Assembly (NCBI GenBank): GCA_003117195.1
Contig: BDSI01000043.1
Coordinates: forward strand, 340,070 to 404,069
Direction: 5' to 3'
Source: Eudorina sp. 2006-703-Eu-15
Taxonomy: Eukaryota > Chlorophyta > Chlorophyceae > Chlamydomonadales > Volvocaceae
DNA: 64,000 nt
A program made the translations under genes and the position numbers. Position 1 is the first letter of the stretch. Each line of letters opens with the position of its first letter. Below the pieces are notes generated by a model. It was given only the letters and a program-made list of their open reading frames with translations. It searched no databases and had not been told where the DNA came from. Positions 23,701 to 37,200 of this stretch are shown here, piece after piece.

Positions 23701-26700
23701 CATCCCTGGCCCGCGGGGCCCCCGGCGCACCTCCGCGGGCAGGTCCGGCAGGTCCAGGTAGATCACATCGCGCTCCTTGAACTCGTAGGGGTCCACCTTG
23801 GGGGCTGGGGGTGGGGGTGGCGGCTCCTTGGGCTCGGCACCCTCCTCGCCCTCCTCGCCTTCCTCGCCCTCCTCGTCCTGCGGGGAGGGGGAGGAAACGG
23901 GCGTCGTCCGCCTCGTCGGGCCACGGCCAGGGGCGCGCAGCGAAACAGCCGTCCCAGTCGCAGCGCAAGCCACCTCCGTGCGACTACGAAGGGGCATGCG
24001 CTGCCTGCCAAACGTTGATGCTAGTGAGAATGTGCGCAGCTCAGGCAAGGCCCGGCGTCGCTGCCATGCATAACCCCCAGCCCCCAGCCCCTTCACTTGG
24101 CGGGAGGACTGGGCTTCGCGTCCTTGAATCATAACATGTAATTGTGTTTATCGAGAAGCCCACCCGAACCTCCAAGGCCCAAGATACTTACCAGTCAACA
24201 TGAACATGGGTGTAGGGCAAGGAAACCCGCTCGACCCGTTTCATATTACGGTGTCCCTTCTCGTCGGTGGGAAAGCGACGAACGTTCCATGAAACCGGCG
24301 CAGTTGTGCCCCCGGGTATTCCCGTATGGCTGCCCTCAGCCGTTCTGTTGACAGCAACACGCATTATGGGCTGTGTCCACGCCCACAGCCCCCGGCCCGT
24401 CGGCCGAGATCCTCACCTCCTCCTTCTCCGGCTGCTCCTCCTCTTCCTCCTCCGGCTCGGGTCGCCCCGCCCGGGCGCCGGTGCCCTCCCGACCGGCGGA
24501 GCTGATGCTCTGGACCTCCTCGCCCTGCAAGAGGGAGCAGCGAGACGAACACACACACACAGACACACCGGCCCTCGGAAACGGCGCAAGACCCCGGCCG
24601 CAAGCCCGGACAGACGGACAGAAGGACTGCACCGGACGGCGCACGCCGGGGCCCTGCCCCGACATGGGGTGGCCGCCCCTCTTCGGTAACTCTGGACCGG
24701 TCCGCCCCCTCGGTCAAGACATATGGGACCCAACTGGCGGCCCGGCCGCCCGACTGTCGAATGCCGTCCTTCACACCATCTCGGCTGCGCTGAAAAGGTC
24801 AGATCGCAACCCATGCGTCGCCACGCTCGGCCACTCACGTCTTTATTGTACATGATCAGGTTGAACTCGGGAACCGGCTCCTCCGGCGGGTCCTCGCCTT
24901 CCTCCGTGGGGGGCGGGGCCGGCCAGAAGGTCCAGCTCAGGTCCAGGCGCAGCTTGGTGACGGGCCGGACGGCGGCGGGGTCCGTGCGGCCCGCGGAGGC
25001 GTCCGGCAGGGACAGATCCTCCCACTGCCGCGTGATGGGCACCTGAGGGCCGAGCGGCGGCGGCGGAGGATGCGGTGGGGTTGGAGCTTGGAGGAACAAG
25101 TACACCGTTTGTTTGTAACTGGATCAGACGGCTCTGCCGCAGTTCGCCCATACCTCCATCTACGCATCACCGCCAGCCGGTCAGCCTCGCACAGCGTTTA
25201 TGTACATGGTACGGCGCCGAGAGTTCTCCCAGCTATGGTTTCGGGTCGACTGCACGAGTGCCCCGCTAACACGCATCGTATCACCAACCTCATTCCGCTG
25301 AGCCATACACCGCCGCACCACTTCCCAGGTGCTCATCCGCAACCCACAACGTGAGGCACGGCTCCCACCTCGCTCGTATGCTCTGAGTCGCACACACTTC
25401 CCCAGGTCAGCCGCGTGTAGGCCGTGCCCCGCCCGCTCTTCCCTTCCGAGCCGACCCCAGCCGCTTTACCCTGGACCAGACGAGACCGCATCCCCGCTCT
25501 TCTTATCCTTACAGCCTACCTCGCTGGTCCTTATCCTGCTGCCCCTAATCACGCACCCCTCCACCCACCCACCCGCTCGTTCTCGTCCAGCACCAGGTTA
25601 TCCGCCGCATCCAGCGCCACACCGTGTTTGTCCCGCAGGTCCAGGATGGCCCGCTTCATCTCCGGTATGATCAGCCCCGGCGAGTCGTACGGCAGACATG
25701 CACCCACGTCGCGCAGCGTCCAACCGCCCTCGGCCTGCGGGCGCGGGGTAGGGCAGGTAACGAATGGGTACGTAGCGGGCGAAGGGGAGGAGCCGTGCGC
25801 AGGGCGCAGGGCGGAGTGCGGTGCGTCGTCCCGCTGCATAAGGTGATAGGTGACCCAGATGGGTTTCAGTGACAAGAGTGCTGTGCGCATGTTGGCGGTC
25901 ACGCGAGCCATGCGATGTGGCCAGCAGAGCCCGCAGGGCGGCGCCCGAGCTGAGCGGCGCTGGACCCCTCGTCCACAGAGACGGTGCAATGAGCCCGACA
26001 CGCCGCGCCTCAGCTGCAGTTCTGCCACCCGGAACAGAGGCAGAGCCCAGACCTGAGACCTCCTCACCAGGACCTGGACCTCACGCCGGAATCCCCGTAC
26101 CGTCATGTGTCGCCGTGCCACACACCCACCAGGCACCGAACAGCGGTGGAGCGCCGCGCGCACATGTACCTCCCGTGCCCCCGCCTCTCCCGGATCCGTA
26201 CGTAGGTCCCAACCCCTGAGGCACGTGGAAAGCCCTCGACCCCGGCAGCCACGCCTGCCACGCCCGGTTGCGGTCCACGCACTTGCCCAACGCCCCGTCG
26301 ATTCTGGATTCCCTATGCTCCCTGCCGCTAGCCGCGGCCGCGGGCGGCGGGATCCCTGGCCCCCCGGCGGCAGCGCTGCTCATGGTCGGAGGCGCTGCCT
26401 CCTCCTCCCTCTGGCCGCAGGTGCATGACCCCACCTGCAGGTACATGACCGCCACGATGATGGAGGACACGGGGCAGCCGCTCGGCGACTGCGTCAGGGA
26501 CTTGAGGTCGAAGGACTGGTTGAAGGCCTGGCCCGACACATCTGGTGGTCCGGCGCCACGGGATCATGGGATTTGACGGGTGGCGGGTGTTAGGGATCGA
26601 TCTGGCGGGAAAACCCGTTCGTCACTCTTGGTGATTTGGGTGTGATTTGTGTTGCGTCTGCTGGGTGTGATTTGGGTTGCGTCTGCTGTGGTGTGGTGTA

Positions 26701-27589
26701 TACAGCGCTACAGTGCGCGCTCCGGAGATGACCATTCCGCCACTGTCGGATCTGAGTTCGTGGGGCCATGAGGCGCCTGAGAGCTGGTAAACTAGCTGAG
26801 GGGCTGAGGGGGTATTTGTAACCCATAATCTGTCACACGCTCATATCAATTCTCTGCCATATGGGCGGCGCGCGGCCTGTCGCGCGTGAGGAACCCAGCC
26901 GGCCCGTGGGTCAGCTTCCCCCAGGGCCCCCCGGACCGGAGAGTGCGTGGGTGACCTCCATATGCTCCAAGTCTGTGGGGGTGCTGCCTTACGGCCCTTA
27001 CCCGTGTACGAAACAGCGAATTCCAGCTTGTCGCTGCTGCTGAGGTCGTGCTTCTTCCCAGGGATGGTTGGCGCACTGGCCACGAACATGAGCACCTCAA
27101 CTTGGCGCTCGAACATCTTTGGGAACATGTAGATGGAATCATCTCCCTCCACTGGAACAGTCTCCGCTGGCAGCGCCTGCTTTTCAAAACCCTTCACCAG
27201 GGCACCGTCGAGGGCCGTGGGCTTTCGCACATGCAGCGTGTCGTGCAGGTTTCCCTTGACATCTGCACGTAACAGGTCATAACGGTATCGTACACACCTT
27301 ATGCACATGTTAACCATGTTTGTAGGCTTGAACGTGGCAAGCCATCAGGCATGGCCCCGCGTCGGCAGTTCAGCAAGCCTTACCAAAAGCAACACAAGCT
27401 AAGTCGAAATTGATGTTATCCTCTGGACTAGTCTTGAAGTTAATACCAAAGCTGCGTGCAGGCAAAGGAAAAATTATTACCCCCAGATTCAAACGATTTG
27501 TAAGGAATTGTGGTTTGCATAGCTGTATCCTTTCGTTGATACCTGTATTGATCACCCCTAAAGGGTAGAACGAAAGGACCGAGCGGCAT
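20710..27589 (-). CDS. Two TerD-like domains plus MORN repeats, 12 exons, 816 aa
   Basis: Exons, 5' to 3' on minus: 27589-27543, 27451-27384, 27262-27002, 26541-26435, 25734-25573, 25042-24839, 24524-24417, 23877-23731, 23312-23070, 22331-22013, 21741-21128, 20880-20710; total 2,451 nt, all phases consistent, ATG to TAA. Residues ~16-215 resemble a TerD domain: SFGINFKTSPEDNINFDLAC, then EGDDSIYMFP, MFVASAP and the closing GGWTLRDVGACLP. A second one follows at ~236-490: KLRLDLSWTFWPA, FNLIMYNKD, DVIYLDLPDLPAEV, MVLLVTNYDEEQGF and VRVRVVD, interrupted by Glu-rich inserts. A Lys/Glu/Ala helix leads to six MORN-type units (~565-690), such as GGTYVGEFANDKFEGQGQY and GSVYTGSWSEGKKHGPGVY, two of them degenerate. 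TerD domains bind Ca2+ in bacterial stress proteins; MORN repeats occur in radial-spoke and membrane-junction proteins. A ciliary or membrane-associated scaffold is inference. Confidence 0.87.
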
Positions 27590-27625
27590 TTTGTCGCTTC
27601 TACCGCCTAATCACGCATCTGGCCC

Positions 27626-27637
27626 CTTTATATAAAG
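27626..27637 (-). promoter_or_regulatory. TATA-like box upstream of the TerD-MORN gene
   Basis: The plus-strand sequence CTTTATATAAAG is an exact palindrome, so it reads as a TATATAAA box on minus, about 40 nt before the proposed ATG at 27589. The 5' UTR would be very short. Confidence 0.45.
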
Positions 27638-28070
27638 AAGTCTCAATCAAAATGATAAGGTACAATGTAAAAGAAAGTTCTCTCCTTCGGTGTTCGCAAG
27701 CCTCTAAGTCCTATACGTCGTACCATGGACCCCGACTCAGACTGGGTTTGAAGTCTTTCATCACAGGCGCGGCCGTCCCACATAGTACAAGTTGGGTCGT
27801 TCTGACTCCTGGATCGCGCCGTTGGGTCTGGCGCTGTGAAGAGTCGCATGACGCACACGGAAGGCCGGCGCTAACCATAAAAACAGTCATGCACGCGGTG
27901 CGGCGCAACAATCAAGAGCATCTTTGGTCAAACCTTGCAACATCAAGGCGTACAGGAGTTGCACCACATAGCACAGGCTTCCCGCGAGCGATTTCAGACC
28001 TACCAACCTCAGTCACGCGCAGGACACGCGCACGCCTTGACCAAAGGTCATTACCCCTCTGTGGATCGCC
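27638..28070. other. Intergenic spacer between the RAD54-type and TerD-MORN genes
   Basis: Short spacer between the RAD54 poly(A) signal (28071) and the TATA-like box of the next minus-strand gene. No coding exon seen. Confidence 0.6.
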
Positions 28071-28075
28071 TTACA
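28071..28075 (-). terminator. Poly(A) signal TGTAA of the RAD54-type gene
   Basis: TTACA on plus, read TGTAA on minus, about 140 nt past the stop codon at 28214-28216, a normal algal spacing. Confidence 0.6.
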
Positions 28076-28213
28076 GTACAATACTTAAAAATCCCCCCAC
28101 TGCACTTCACATGACATGACGTTACCACGCACAAAACTGCATGCATCGTACACACCCGAGCACACACATGCGCGCATGTCCGTCCATGGCACACCTCGCA
28201 GGCTCAGCCCTCC

Positions 28214-31200
28214 TCACTCATCGTAGTCACCGTACGCCACGTCGTCGCACGCGCGCTCCTCCCCCTCTTCGCCATCCCCGCTGCCGCCCTCCCCGACTTC
28301 TGCCCCCTCTTGGTCCTCATCCTCATCCTCCTCATCCTCCTCATCCTCCTGTTGCCCCACCGCCTTGGGACTGTCGTTGATGATGTGGTCACTGAACAGG
28401 TAGGTCGTGAACTTGTCGCGCAGCCAGGACGACACGCCGCCCCAGATCGGATCCACCGAGTCTGCCACGCTGGCAAGGTGGGCCCACTGCAGGATCCCGT
28501 CATCCACGGCGCCGCCTTCGTGCTCGCCTTTACTCCTGTCCGGCGCGCTCTTGCCGCCCGCAGAGCCCTTGTCTGCGCCGTCGTGCACAGCCTGCTCCTG
28601 CTGCTCTCGCGCGGCGGCAGCTGCTGCGGCAGCGGCGGCGGCCGCAGCGGCGGCGGCGGCGGCGGCCTGCTTGATCTGCTGCTGCTTGGCGCGCGCAGTG
28701 CTGGCGGTGCCGTCGCATGAGCACTTGATGGCGCCGTGGGTGTCGCACATCGTCGTGGTGTTCACCTGCGCCGCCCGAGGAGCTCGGATGTGTACTGCTA
28801 TGTACGGCAGCAGGTGGGTACGGACTTGGCTGCTATGGATTCGGGGCGCGCACGTTTCGGCGCCATCGAACCCAAGCAACGCTTTTCACTGGCTTCCCTC
28901 TGATTCCGATCTTCCGAACCAGCTGATGCTAAAACCCATCTGCGCAAACGTCCAACTAGCTGTTATGCACCGTATGCGGCAGTACCCCACCCGGAGAATG
29001 AAAACATGATTCCGCCGGGTGTGCAGTGGAACGGGTGTTCTACACCCGCAACCGCACACGTGTTGTCCGCACCAGCGCCCGCCTACCTCGAAGAGCGCCC
29101 GCAGTTCCTCCTGACTGAAGGTGCGGCTCTGCGCCGCCGTGTCGTCCACGATGGCGGCGCTAAGGCCTTGCTTCGCGAGTTGGCGCTGGTATACCTGGCA
29201 CGCAGAGCGGCGGCGAGTGTGTGTGTTGGTGAAGAAGGATCATGATTGGGTGAGGAACCGGGGATGGTAGATGGGACGTCGCGGATGGATGCAAGGTGGG
29301 TACGGGGGTTAGGGTAGGGGGGACCGAGGCGGCTCGACGGACCGGCAGGCAGCAACTAACCCGATCATTGGATTCCACTGCAATTAAAAGCAGCCCAGCA
29401 GAAAACTGACCGGTGTTATGGGGTTAAGAAGAAAGACAGCCCACACACACCCAATCCGGCGACGAATACTTGGGGTTGCTATGGGGTAACCTCGTGGGAC
29501 TTCGATGTGGTGGCAGCCCGGCGCATGTTACTTCAAACAAGCACTCGCCCAAACGAACCACGCAACGGTAGCGAGCACACACTCTTCAGGCAAGGCAGGT
29601 CCATACGGCGGCCCCCGCACAGATACGGACAGGACATCCACCTTCTCCTCGATGGTGCCCGTCGTGAGCAGCCGGTAGATCCACACGCGTTTCTTCTGAC
29701 CCTGCCGCCACACGCGGGCCATGGCTTGGAGATCGTTGGCCGGGTTCCAGTCTGGGAGTGACAAGGGCAGGTTCGGCGGGTGCGGCGGCACGAAACGCAA
29801 TATCCATCGGACGGAACCAGCTAGTGCCCTGTCTGGGGTGCAATGGCGGTCAGTCCACGCTCCCCCTACCTGCCGTACTCAATGACCGATACGTCACTAT
29901 CAACGTCCGAATCCAGGTCCCCAAAATGCTCACAGTCCCCCAGGCGGCCAACAGCGCAGGCGCCCCTCAACACTGAACCTTCACAATACGGTAAGCTACC
30001 CACGGACATGTTTTATGTCGAATGCTGTTACCTCCGGTTACTACACTTGCGGCTGCTGCACATGCAGCCGCTTGCTTGCCCAACTAACACATCAGGCACC
30101 AACCGCCCCCCCTGGGTTCCCAGCGCGGGTCCCTCGCTGTATGTCCCTCTGTCTCTCCCTGCTGGCGCCCGCGGCCCGCCCGCTCCACCTGGGTCGAACA
30201 GCACCAGGCGGTTGGCCCCGATGATGTTGAGCCCCACCCCGCCCGCCTTGGAGGACAGCAGCAGCACAAAGGAGGCGTGGGCGGGGTCGTTGAAGGTGTC
30301 CACGATGGGCTGCCGCTGCTTCACGGCGCAGCTGCCGTCCAGCCGCAGGCTCACCCAGCCATGCGTGCGGCACATCTGGCACCGCGGAGGTTTGGGCGAG
30401 AGCATGCATTTGCGGACAACATGGGCGGGGCAGCGTTCATCAGGAGTGGGCTGGAGCTGGGGTCCAAGGGACGTCGGTGTCCTGGCATCCAACGCACTGA
30501 CAATGCAGTGCTGTAACGTACCGAACCAAATCCGGGTCCCCATGGTGCCAGCGAGCGCGCTGAAGGCCTGGATCCACGCCCAGGCCCCAGCTACGTCCAC
30601 GGAGGCGAAGGCGCGAGGTCTCCATATAGCAACGACCCGACATGCGTCATCGTAAAACAGCATGTCTAAAAGTCGTGTGTTCATCGCTCCCCCTTGGTTC
30701 GGGTCACAGCGCACACCGGACGAGCTGTGCGCTTTTGACGCCGCTTCCCACGCACGCCTGCGCGCGCCCGCCCGCACCCCACCACTTCGAGGACGTCCAG
30801 CGCTTCCGTGTAGTTGGAGACCAGCACCACCTTGTCGCCGCTGCCGCTGTCCTGAACCGCCTTGAGCATCATCTCCAGCACAGCGACCTGCAAGCGGGCG
30901 GGTGCGCGGGCGGGTGGGCGCGCGGGTGGGTGGGCGGGTGCCATGCACGGCGGCACGCCACGCATCGCGTTACCGACACACCGACCGCGAGCCATCATGT
31001 TGGGCGGTCTGTAGGAAACTTGGCGGCACTACTCTCTCGTGCCATGCGGGGTAGTGAGTAGCAGGAGGTAAGGGTACCGGTATCAGTGGCTGCTGTGCTG
31101 GCTGTCCCGAGACAGGAACCCAAGCGAGGCGAGGCGCGGCGCGGCGACCGATGTAGCGCGACGCGCGAAGCAGACTTCGTCAGGTGACGGGCGTGGTGCC

Positions 31201-34200
31201 ATGCCAACACCGCTCGCTGCACACCGCCGGCACCGCACCTTGCCGCTGTGGTAGGCCTGGCAGGCACCGGGCTTGTACGCGGGCGACACCGCGGCGTCAG
31301 TGAACAGCGGCAGGCAGCCCTCGAAGCCGGTCACGACCGGTCGCCCGTCGGCGCCCTCCTTGAAGCTCGTCGGGCCCGAAGACCCGGCTTGACCCGTCGT
31401 CGTTGCGGAGGCTCCAGCGGCAGCAGCCCGTCGGGGTGGCCTGGGCTGCGTCGCAGCGGCGCCAGCCCCCGCCGCCGCCGCCGCAGCAGCGGCCGCTGTC
31501 GCGGCCGTGCAGGTGCTGGTTGGCCCCGCGCCGAACATGTTATAGATCTGCGAGGGGTTGGCCATACATGGCGCGGGTGTACCCATATGGCGATCTCAAA
31601 GAAGTGGCTGTGCTTTATGGCTTTATGGCTTTATGCGGCGGCCGAGCCGAAAAAACACGGGCGGGGACCGATCCCGCTCTTACGCGATGGCAAGCAACCG
31701 CGACCACCAACGACACCGTAAACGGGATGCACAATGCGCCCACACGACAGCACTCCTGTATCTGGCAGGCGGCTTAGGTTTTAGCCTATGCCACCTACCA
31801 GGTCTGGATGGCAGCACATCTTCTTAACTGCGCGGAGCAGTCAGGACACCAGGAACCAGGAACGAAATGAACCGTTGCGCCAAGTGGGAGTCCGATGTTG
31901 CGGCGTGTAAAGAGGCGCCAGGTGGCAGGCGATGACCGAGGCAAGCAAAGATGGCGACGTGTTTGTTACCGTACGTGTTTGTTACCGTACAGGTCCACAA
32001 GGCAGGGTCCCAGGGGATGTGGTATGAGCAAGCCCAGCACGGAGACCAATCCAGTCGCGTCGCCCGAGCCAGTGGTCCCCAGCAAGGTGCGGGTTCGGGG
32101 AGAGGGGCAGACAAGGGCAGATAAGAGCCACACGGATGTCAATCAGCGGAAGGGAACGAAGCCGCCGCCGCCGCCGCGAGAAACTGCCAACTGGCAATCC
32201 AGTTCGTTCCAAATACAGAAATTGCGCGGTTATGGACTATACGATTGAGTGAGATGGGAGGTGCACAGGTGCTGTGACGGCACCGACAATGCATCGTACG
32301 AATTAATCACTGGACCGTGGCTGTAGCATGGTTGTAGCACGTACGGCTGAAGCATGCATGGCTGTAGCATGGCGAGCGACGCGTGAGCTCAGACGCCTGG
32401 CCTGAAACACAAGTAAAACCAAATGCAATCTGCCGCGCCGACGCACCGGTCGTGATGGCCGCCAGCACCGACAAATCTGCCTGGCCGGGCGCTCGCCCGC
32501 CGCCGCCGCCGCCGCCGCCGGTCGCCGCCGCTGCCGCCGCCGCCGCGCCATCCTCTCCCTCGCCGCCGCGGCCGCCCCTGGACCCGCCCGCCTCTCCCTT
32601 GCCGGCACGTCTTGCTGCGGCGGCGCTGGCCTTGCCCCTGGCCGCTGCTCGTCCTTGCAGCGCCCTCATCACAGGCGGCGAGCCCAGGAAGAACTCGTAC
32701 AGCCGGGCCTGCAGCGGGCTCATCCGACAGAAGACCACCTGCGGCCAACATCAACACCAACACCAACACCGACATCAGCCGCAGCAGACAGGACCCTCTC
32801 TCTGGCTCAGCACCAACATATTAGGCGGGTCTGGCGCGGTTTCCAGGAGAGGCAATCCTGGCGCGCTGGTAACCTGGTGTGTTGGCCGGTATGGCTGCAT
32901 GACCCCCCGCGGGTGCTGGAGGATGGGTGCGCAGTCCTTGGTAGGGGTTGATGAGACGAGGCGCCTACGAGCTATCTGGGCCCGTTGGAACACCCGGCCG
33001 GGATACGGGTCAACCTTGTAACGGTTACATTGCAAGAGAGAATTACCTAGCTTGGGTCAATTATCACGTCGTGATGCCAATGTGGGCTTTGGATCCGAAT
33101 TGGTTCCGAGTTGTACTCGTACCTTATGAACGAACCATGTGACAGAGGACCCCGCGGCACGTGGGCCCTGTGCCCCCCCTCCAAGGAGGGTCCGTACGGA
33201 GGCCGCGGGAGGTTCTGCGCATCCCTCCTTAGCCCGCAACGCTCCGCTGTGAAGCAAGCGCATCGCGAAACCCATACAATCTCTCCTCCGTGGCCCGGGC
33301 CCTGCCTGTCAGGACGCCGGACAGACGCCGGGGCCCCCGAGCGCCCCAAAGCAACCCACGGACCCCATCGTGTCCCAACCACCCACGCACCCTCCCACGC
33401 GCCCCCTGGGTGAACCCACTCCAGCGATGTCTCCCCATGCCTCCCCGCATTCCCTGATGAGTACGTACCTGGCGAACTGTTCGGACCAGGTGGGTCAAGT
33501 TCCATAAAACCAATATCGGTTCCCATTAACTATCTTGGCAACTTGACAGCATGTTTGCCGAAAGCCATGTATCAAACCGCCCTTGCAGGACACGCACACA
33601 AAACCCATATCTACATGGGTTTGGTAACTGTATAGGCCTGGGCGGTTCTGGACGGGTTTCTCATCAAACACCCATATATATCCACATGCATACCATCTAC
33701 GACCTACCTGCTCGACCTTGGGGGGCAGGTACTGCTTCATGAGCCCGCACGTGCGACGCAGCATGAAGCGGCCGCACAGCTCCAGCAGCTGCCCCGACCG
33801 CTCCGCGCCCACCGCCACCTCGGCATCGCTGGCGTCCGCGTCCTGGCCCCGCAGGATGGGGTTCTCGAAGGTGCGGCGGAAGGCCGCCGGCTCCCCCAGC
33901 AGGCCCGGCACTGCCACGTTGAACAGCGTGTAGAACTCGGTCTGGAGGACGCAGGATGTTGTGGCCGACAGGATGCAGTGTTTTGAGATCGGGAGGCGCC
34001 CGCAAGAGGCCCCACGCACTCGCGGATCAAGATGTGGCTCCGCGGCTGGCGCCCGGATCCCGCGAATACCGTACGCACGACAGCACGCCCTGCCAATCGA
34101 TATCCACGTCGTGCCACCCAATCAAACACGCCGTGCCACCCAATCAAACAACTAACCGCGGAAAGACGTGCCCAGCGCCCCCACCCAGGCCCGCATGCAC

Positions 34201-37200
34201 ACCCACCAAATCGTTCTGGATGGGCGTGCCGGACAGCAGGAGCCGCATGCGCGCCGGCAGGCTGGCGACGGCCTGCAGCAACAGCAACAGCAGCAGCAGG
34301 GAGGGATTTGGGTTTGTTGGGTAAACCCGATAGCCGGCCGGCTTGGCAGTAGCCGACAGCAGCCGATCCGCGGGTCGGGAGAGGCATCCGCGGCCCCTCC
34401 CGGCGCCGTCCAGTACATCCATCGAGCCACCGCTGCGGGATTTAGTCCCGGGATTCGTTTGCAAGGATCACACCCACCCAGCCACCCACCTGTGTGAGCT
34501 GGCTTTCGCCGTTCTTGAGCGTGTGCGCCTGCCGGCGGGTTGCGGGGTGATGACCCACGGGACGGGCGGCAGGGGGTCACCTTAGGTACGGCCTGCGTGT
34601 GCTACAACCCCGTGTACCGTATTCCGTGGACACACGCGGGTTGCTAGCTGCAGTGCCGTGTTTCAGAGTATTGAGAGGCTGCCTTGCTTGGTGTCCTTTT
34701 CAGGGGCGGGGATACGGCGGTAAACAAGCGGGGGACGCACGCACGCATCAGGCCGCCGCAGCGGGTACCACTTCCATAAATTCGAAACTCAAGACATCCT
34801 GCTGCTGATGCAAAGTGGCGGGTCAATATAAGTGGTGCTGATAACTAACCCTCCCAGGTAGTCTCTGATAGAGGTGGTGGCCCCTAATCGCGCACCTACC
34901 TACCTCATCGCAGATGACGATGTCCACCCCCTTGCGCACCACCGCCTCGCGGTGCATCCGGAAGGTGGTGTATCCCATCACCAGCACCTGGGGCTTGCCC
35001 GCCCGCACCGCCGCGTACCCGCCGAAGCTCGACAGGGACTCCTTGACCTGCGGGCGGCGGCCAACATACGCACGGTGAAGCCGCGAGCGCGACGCGGCGA
35101 CGGTTGGTGAGGCGCACCGCCGTCAGCATGGACGGTTGCATCCAATGTCGACCCCACTGCGTGTGTCTGTTTTAATGTATCCCGATGCGCCCACGCACCT
35201 TATCGCCCCGCGTGTCGTCCACCACCACCGGCGCCACGCGGCCCTCCAGCCAGCGGGTCAGCTCCGCGCCCCAGTTGGCCACCAGCGACGCGGGGCACAG
35301 GATCAGCGGCTTGGAGCACGTGGGCTTGCCGCCGTGGACGCCCGTCGTGAGCAGCGTCCACAGCGTCGCGATGGACTGGAGGGAGGGAGTTCCGGTCGGC
35401 AGCGGCAGCAACGCGCCCCGGCGGCAGGTCGCCAAGCATGCATCACGAATATGAACGGGCCGTTTCGACATGTTCACATGCACACCGCCAAATCGCCTCC
35501 GTGTGTCGTGAGCTAGGAGCTAAGAGGGCCAGGTCGGTAAAGCACGTTTCCTTGACCGAAAAACTTCAAGGGGCGCGCACGAAGGTCAGTACGGCCAGCC
35601 ATCACCACACCCAACTTCTCTGCAGCAGACCTACCTGCAGCACTACGCCTTTGCGTTGAGTACGGTACGTACTCCTCCCCCCCGCTCTATCACAGCCCTT
35701 CCCTTCTCTTACAAGGGTTTGGTAGCGACCTCACTCACGCAGGGACCAAAACGATGTGGGGGATCGTGCGGATCCGCATGCGGACCTATCGCCGCATCCC
35801 CAAGGCGGCCCTTAACCCCTAGAGCAAATGCACTACACGGCGGCAATAGTCCAGAGCATTGTCCGCCTCACCGCGCGGTCCCCCCGACGTGCCGCCCCGC
35901 CCTCCCAACCCTGGCCTCGGCTTGCGGACGCGTCTAAACAGGTATCTGGTCAACGTATCCGGTCGAGTATGTGTGCTCGTGCATGTCGCACCTGGAAGGT
36001 CTTGCCCAGGCCCATGCCGTCGCACAGGATGCAGCCGCTGAGCCCCTCCTGCCGCAGCCCGGTGATGCAGTGCACCATGAAGCGCACGCCGTCGCGCTGG
36101 TGGTTGCGCAGCTGGCGGGCCAGGAAGGCCTCCACGTGCAGCGGCGACAGCGCGCGGCGAGGGGAGTCCTCGGGCTCCATGGCCGGGTCGAAGATGCAGA
36201 GCGGTTCGCAGGGGGACTCGGGGTCGGCCTCGCCGGGCGCGCCCCCGGAAGCATCCTGGCGGAGGATTGGACGCCCGGTGGCATGCATGGCGGATGGGGT
36301 GCGGTGGCAGCATGTATGGGGTCATCCATTGGATGTGTAGATAGGACCTTTGCACATCTCGCAGATGGCGATGCACGACGATCGATCCACTGGACAGCAG
36401 GTAGGCTCCCCAAGCGGCATACCGCACATCCGGGTCGCCGCTGAGCAACTTCCGACGTTAGTTCTAGCGACCCAGATCGCACAGGCGGCTCAAGAGCTCG
36501 CATCTCCCGTTCTGCTCGTAGATAGCCAACACTACTCTAACCTCGTTAATAACAATGAGCTTTTGCTGCCTTTTACCAGCCTCGCACGTCGCCACACCAA
36601 TATTGTCAAAACCGTCAAACGGGCGGAAAAGCCACTCCTGCGTCGCAGTCCGGCTTCCGGTACGGCCCATGCATGCATCCACGCAGCCACGCAATTATTC
36701 ACAACGCGAGCGTCTTCAGGAATAGCGCAGCTGAAGCGTCCACACGCACTGTGATCCCGCCGCCGCGCAGCGCACCGACCTCGCGGGATATGACCGTCTT
36801 GAGCCGCCCCATGAGCTGCTGCAGCGGCGCCAGCGGCACGCGCCTCATCCCGAGGGTTCCTCGCTGGCCAAGAGCGCCGCGGTAGTTGGGCACTGGGCAC
36901 TGCAGGGGCGCACATACAGCAACGGGTCATGGATGGATGGACGGGGGCCACGCAACGCGTCGACGCGCAGCGGGTGCCTTTTACAAAGCTAGCTGACTGA
37001 CTCGGGGCGATGACCCATATCGCGTTAGACGTCAGGTGACCTGGCAGTACCTTTACCTTATAGGGCTGCGGCTTCTGCGTCCCTGCGCCGGTGCTGTTGG
37101 CAAGCAGCCCTTGCCGCCGAACGCTCAGTCCCAGGCTTGAGCCGGGACGTTTAAGACCGCTGGCCCGAGTCGGGCCCGCGGCCGCTGAGGTCGTCTGACA

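Noticed and set aside
27370..27555. Minus-strand ORF start at 27555 for the TerD gene
   Set aside because: The first codon is GTG. A proper ATG at 27589 splices in phase (GTATCA donor, GCACGCAG acceptor) to the TerD exon, and the DNA between is intron.
28407..29009. 200-codon plus-strand frame
   Set aside because: Shadow of the last RAD54 exon (poly-Ala tract reads as Ala/Ser on the opposite strand).
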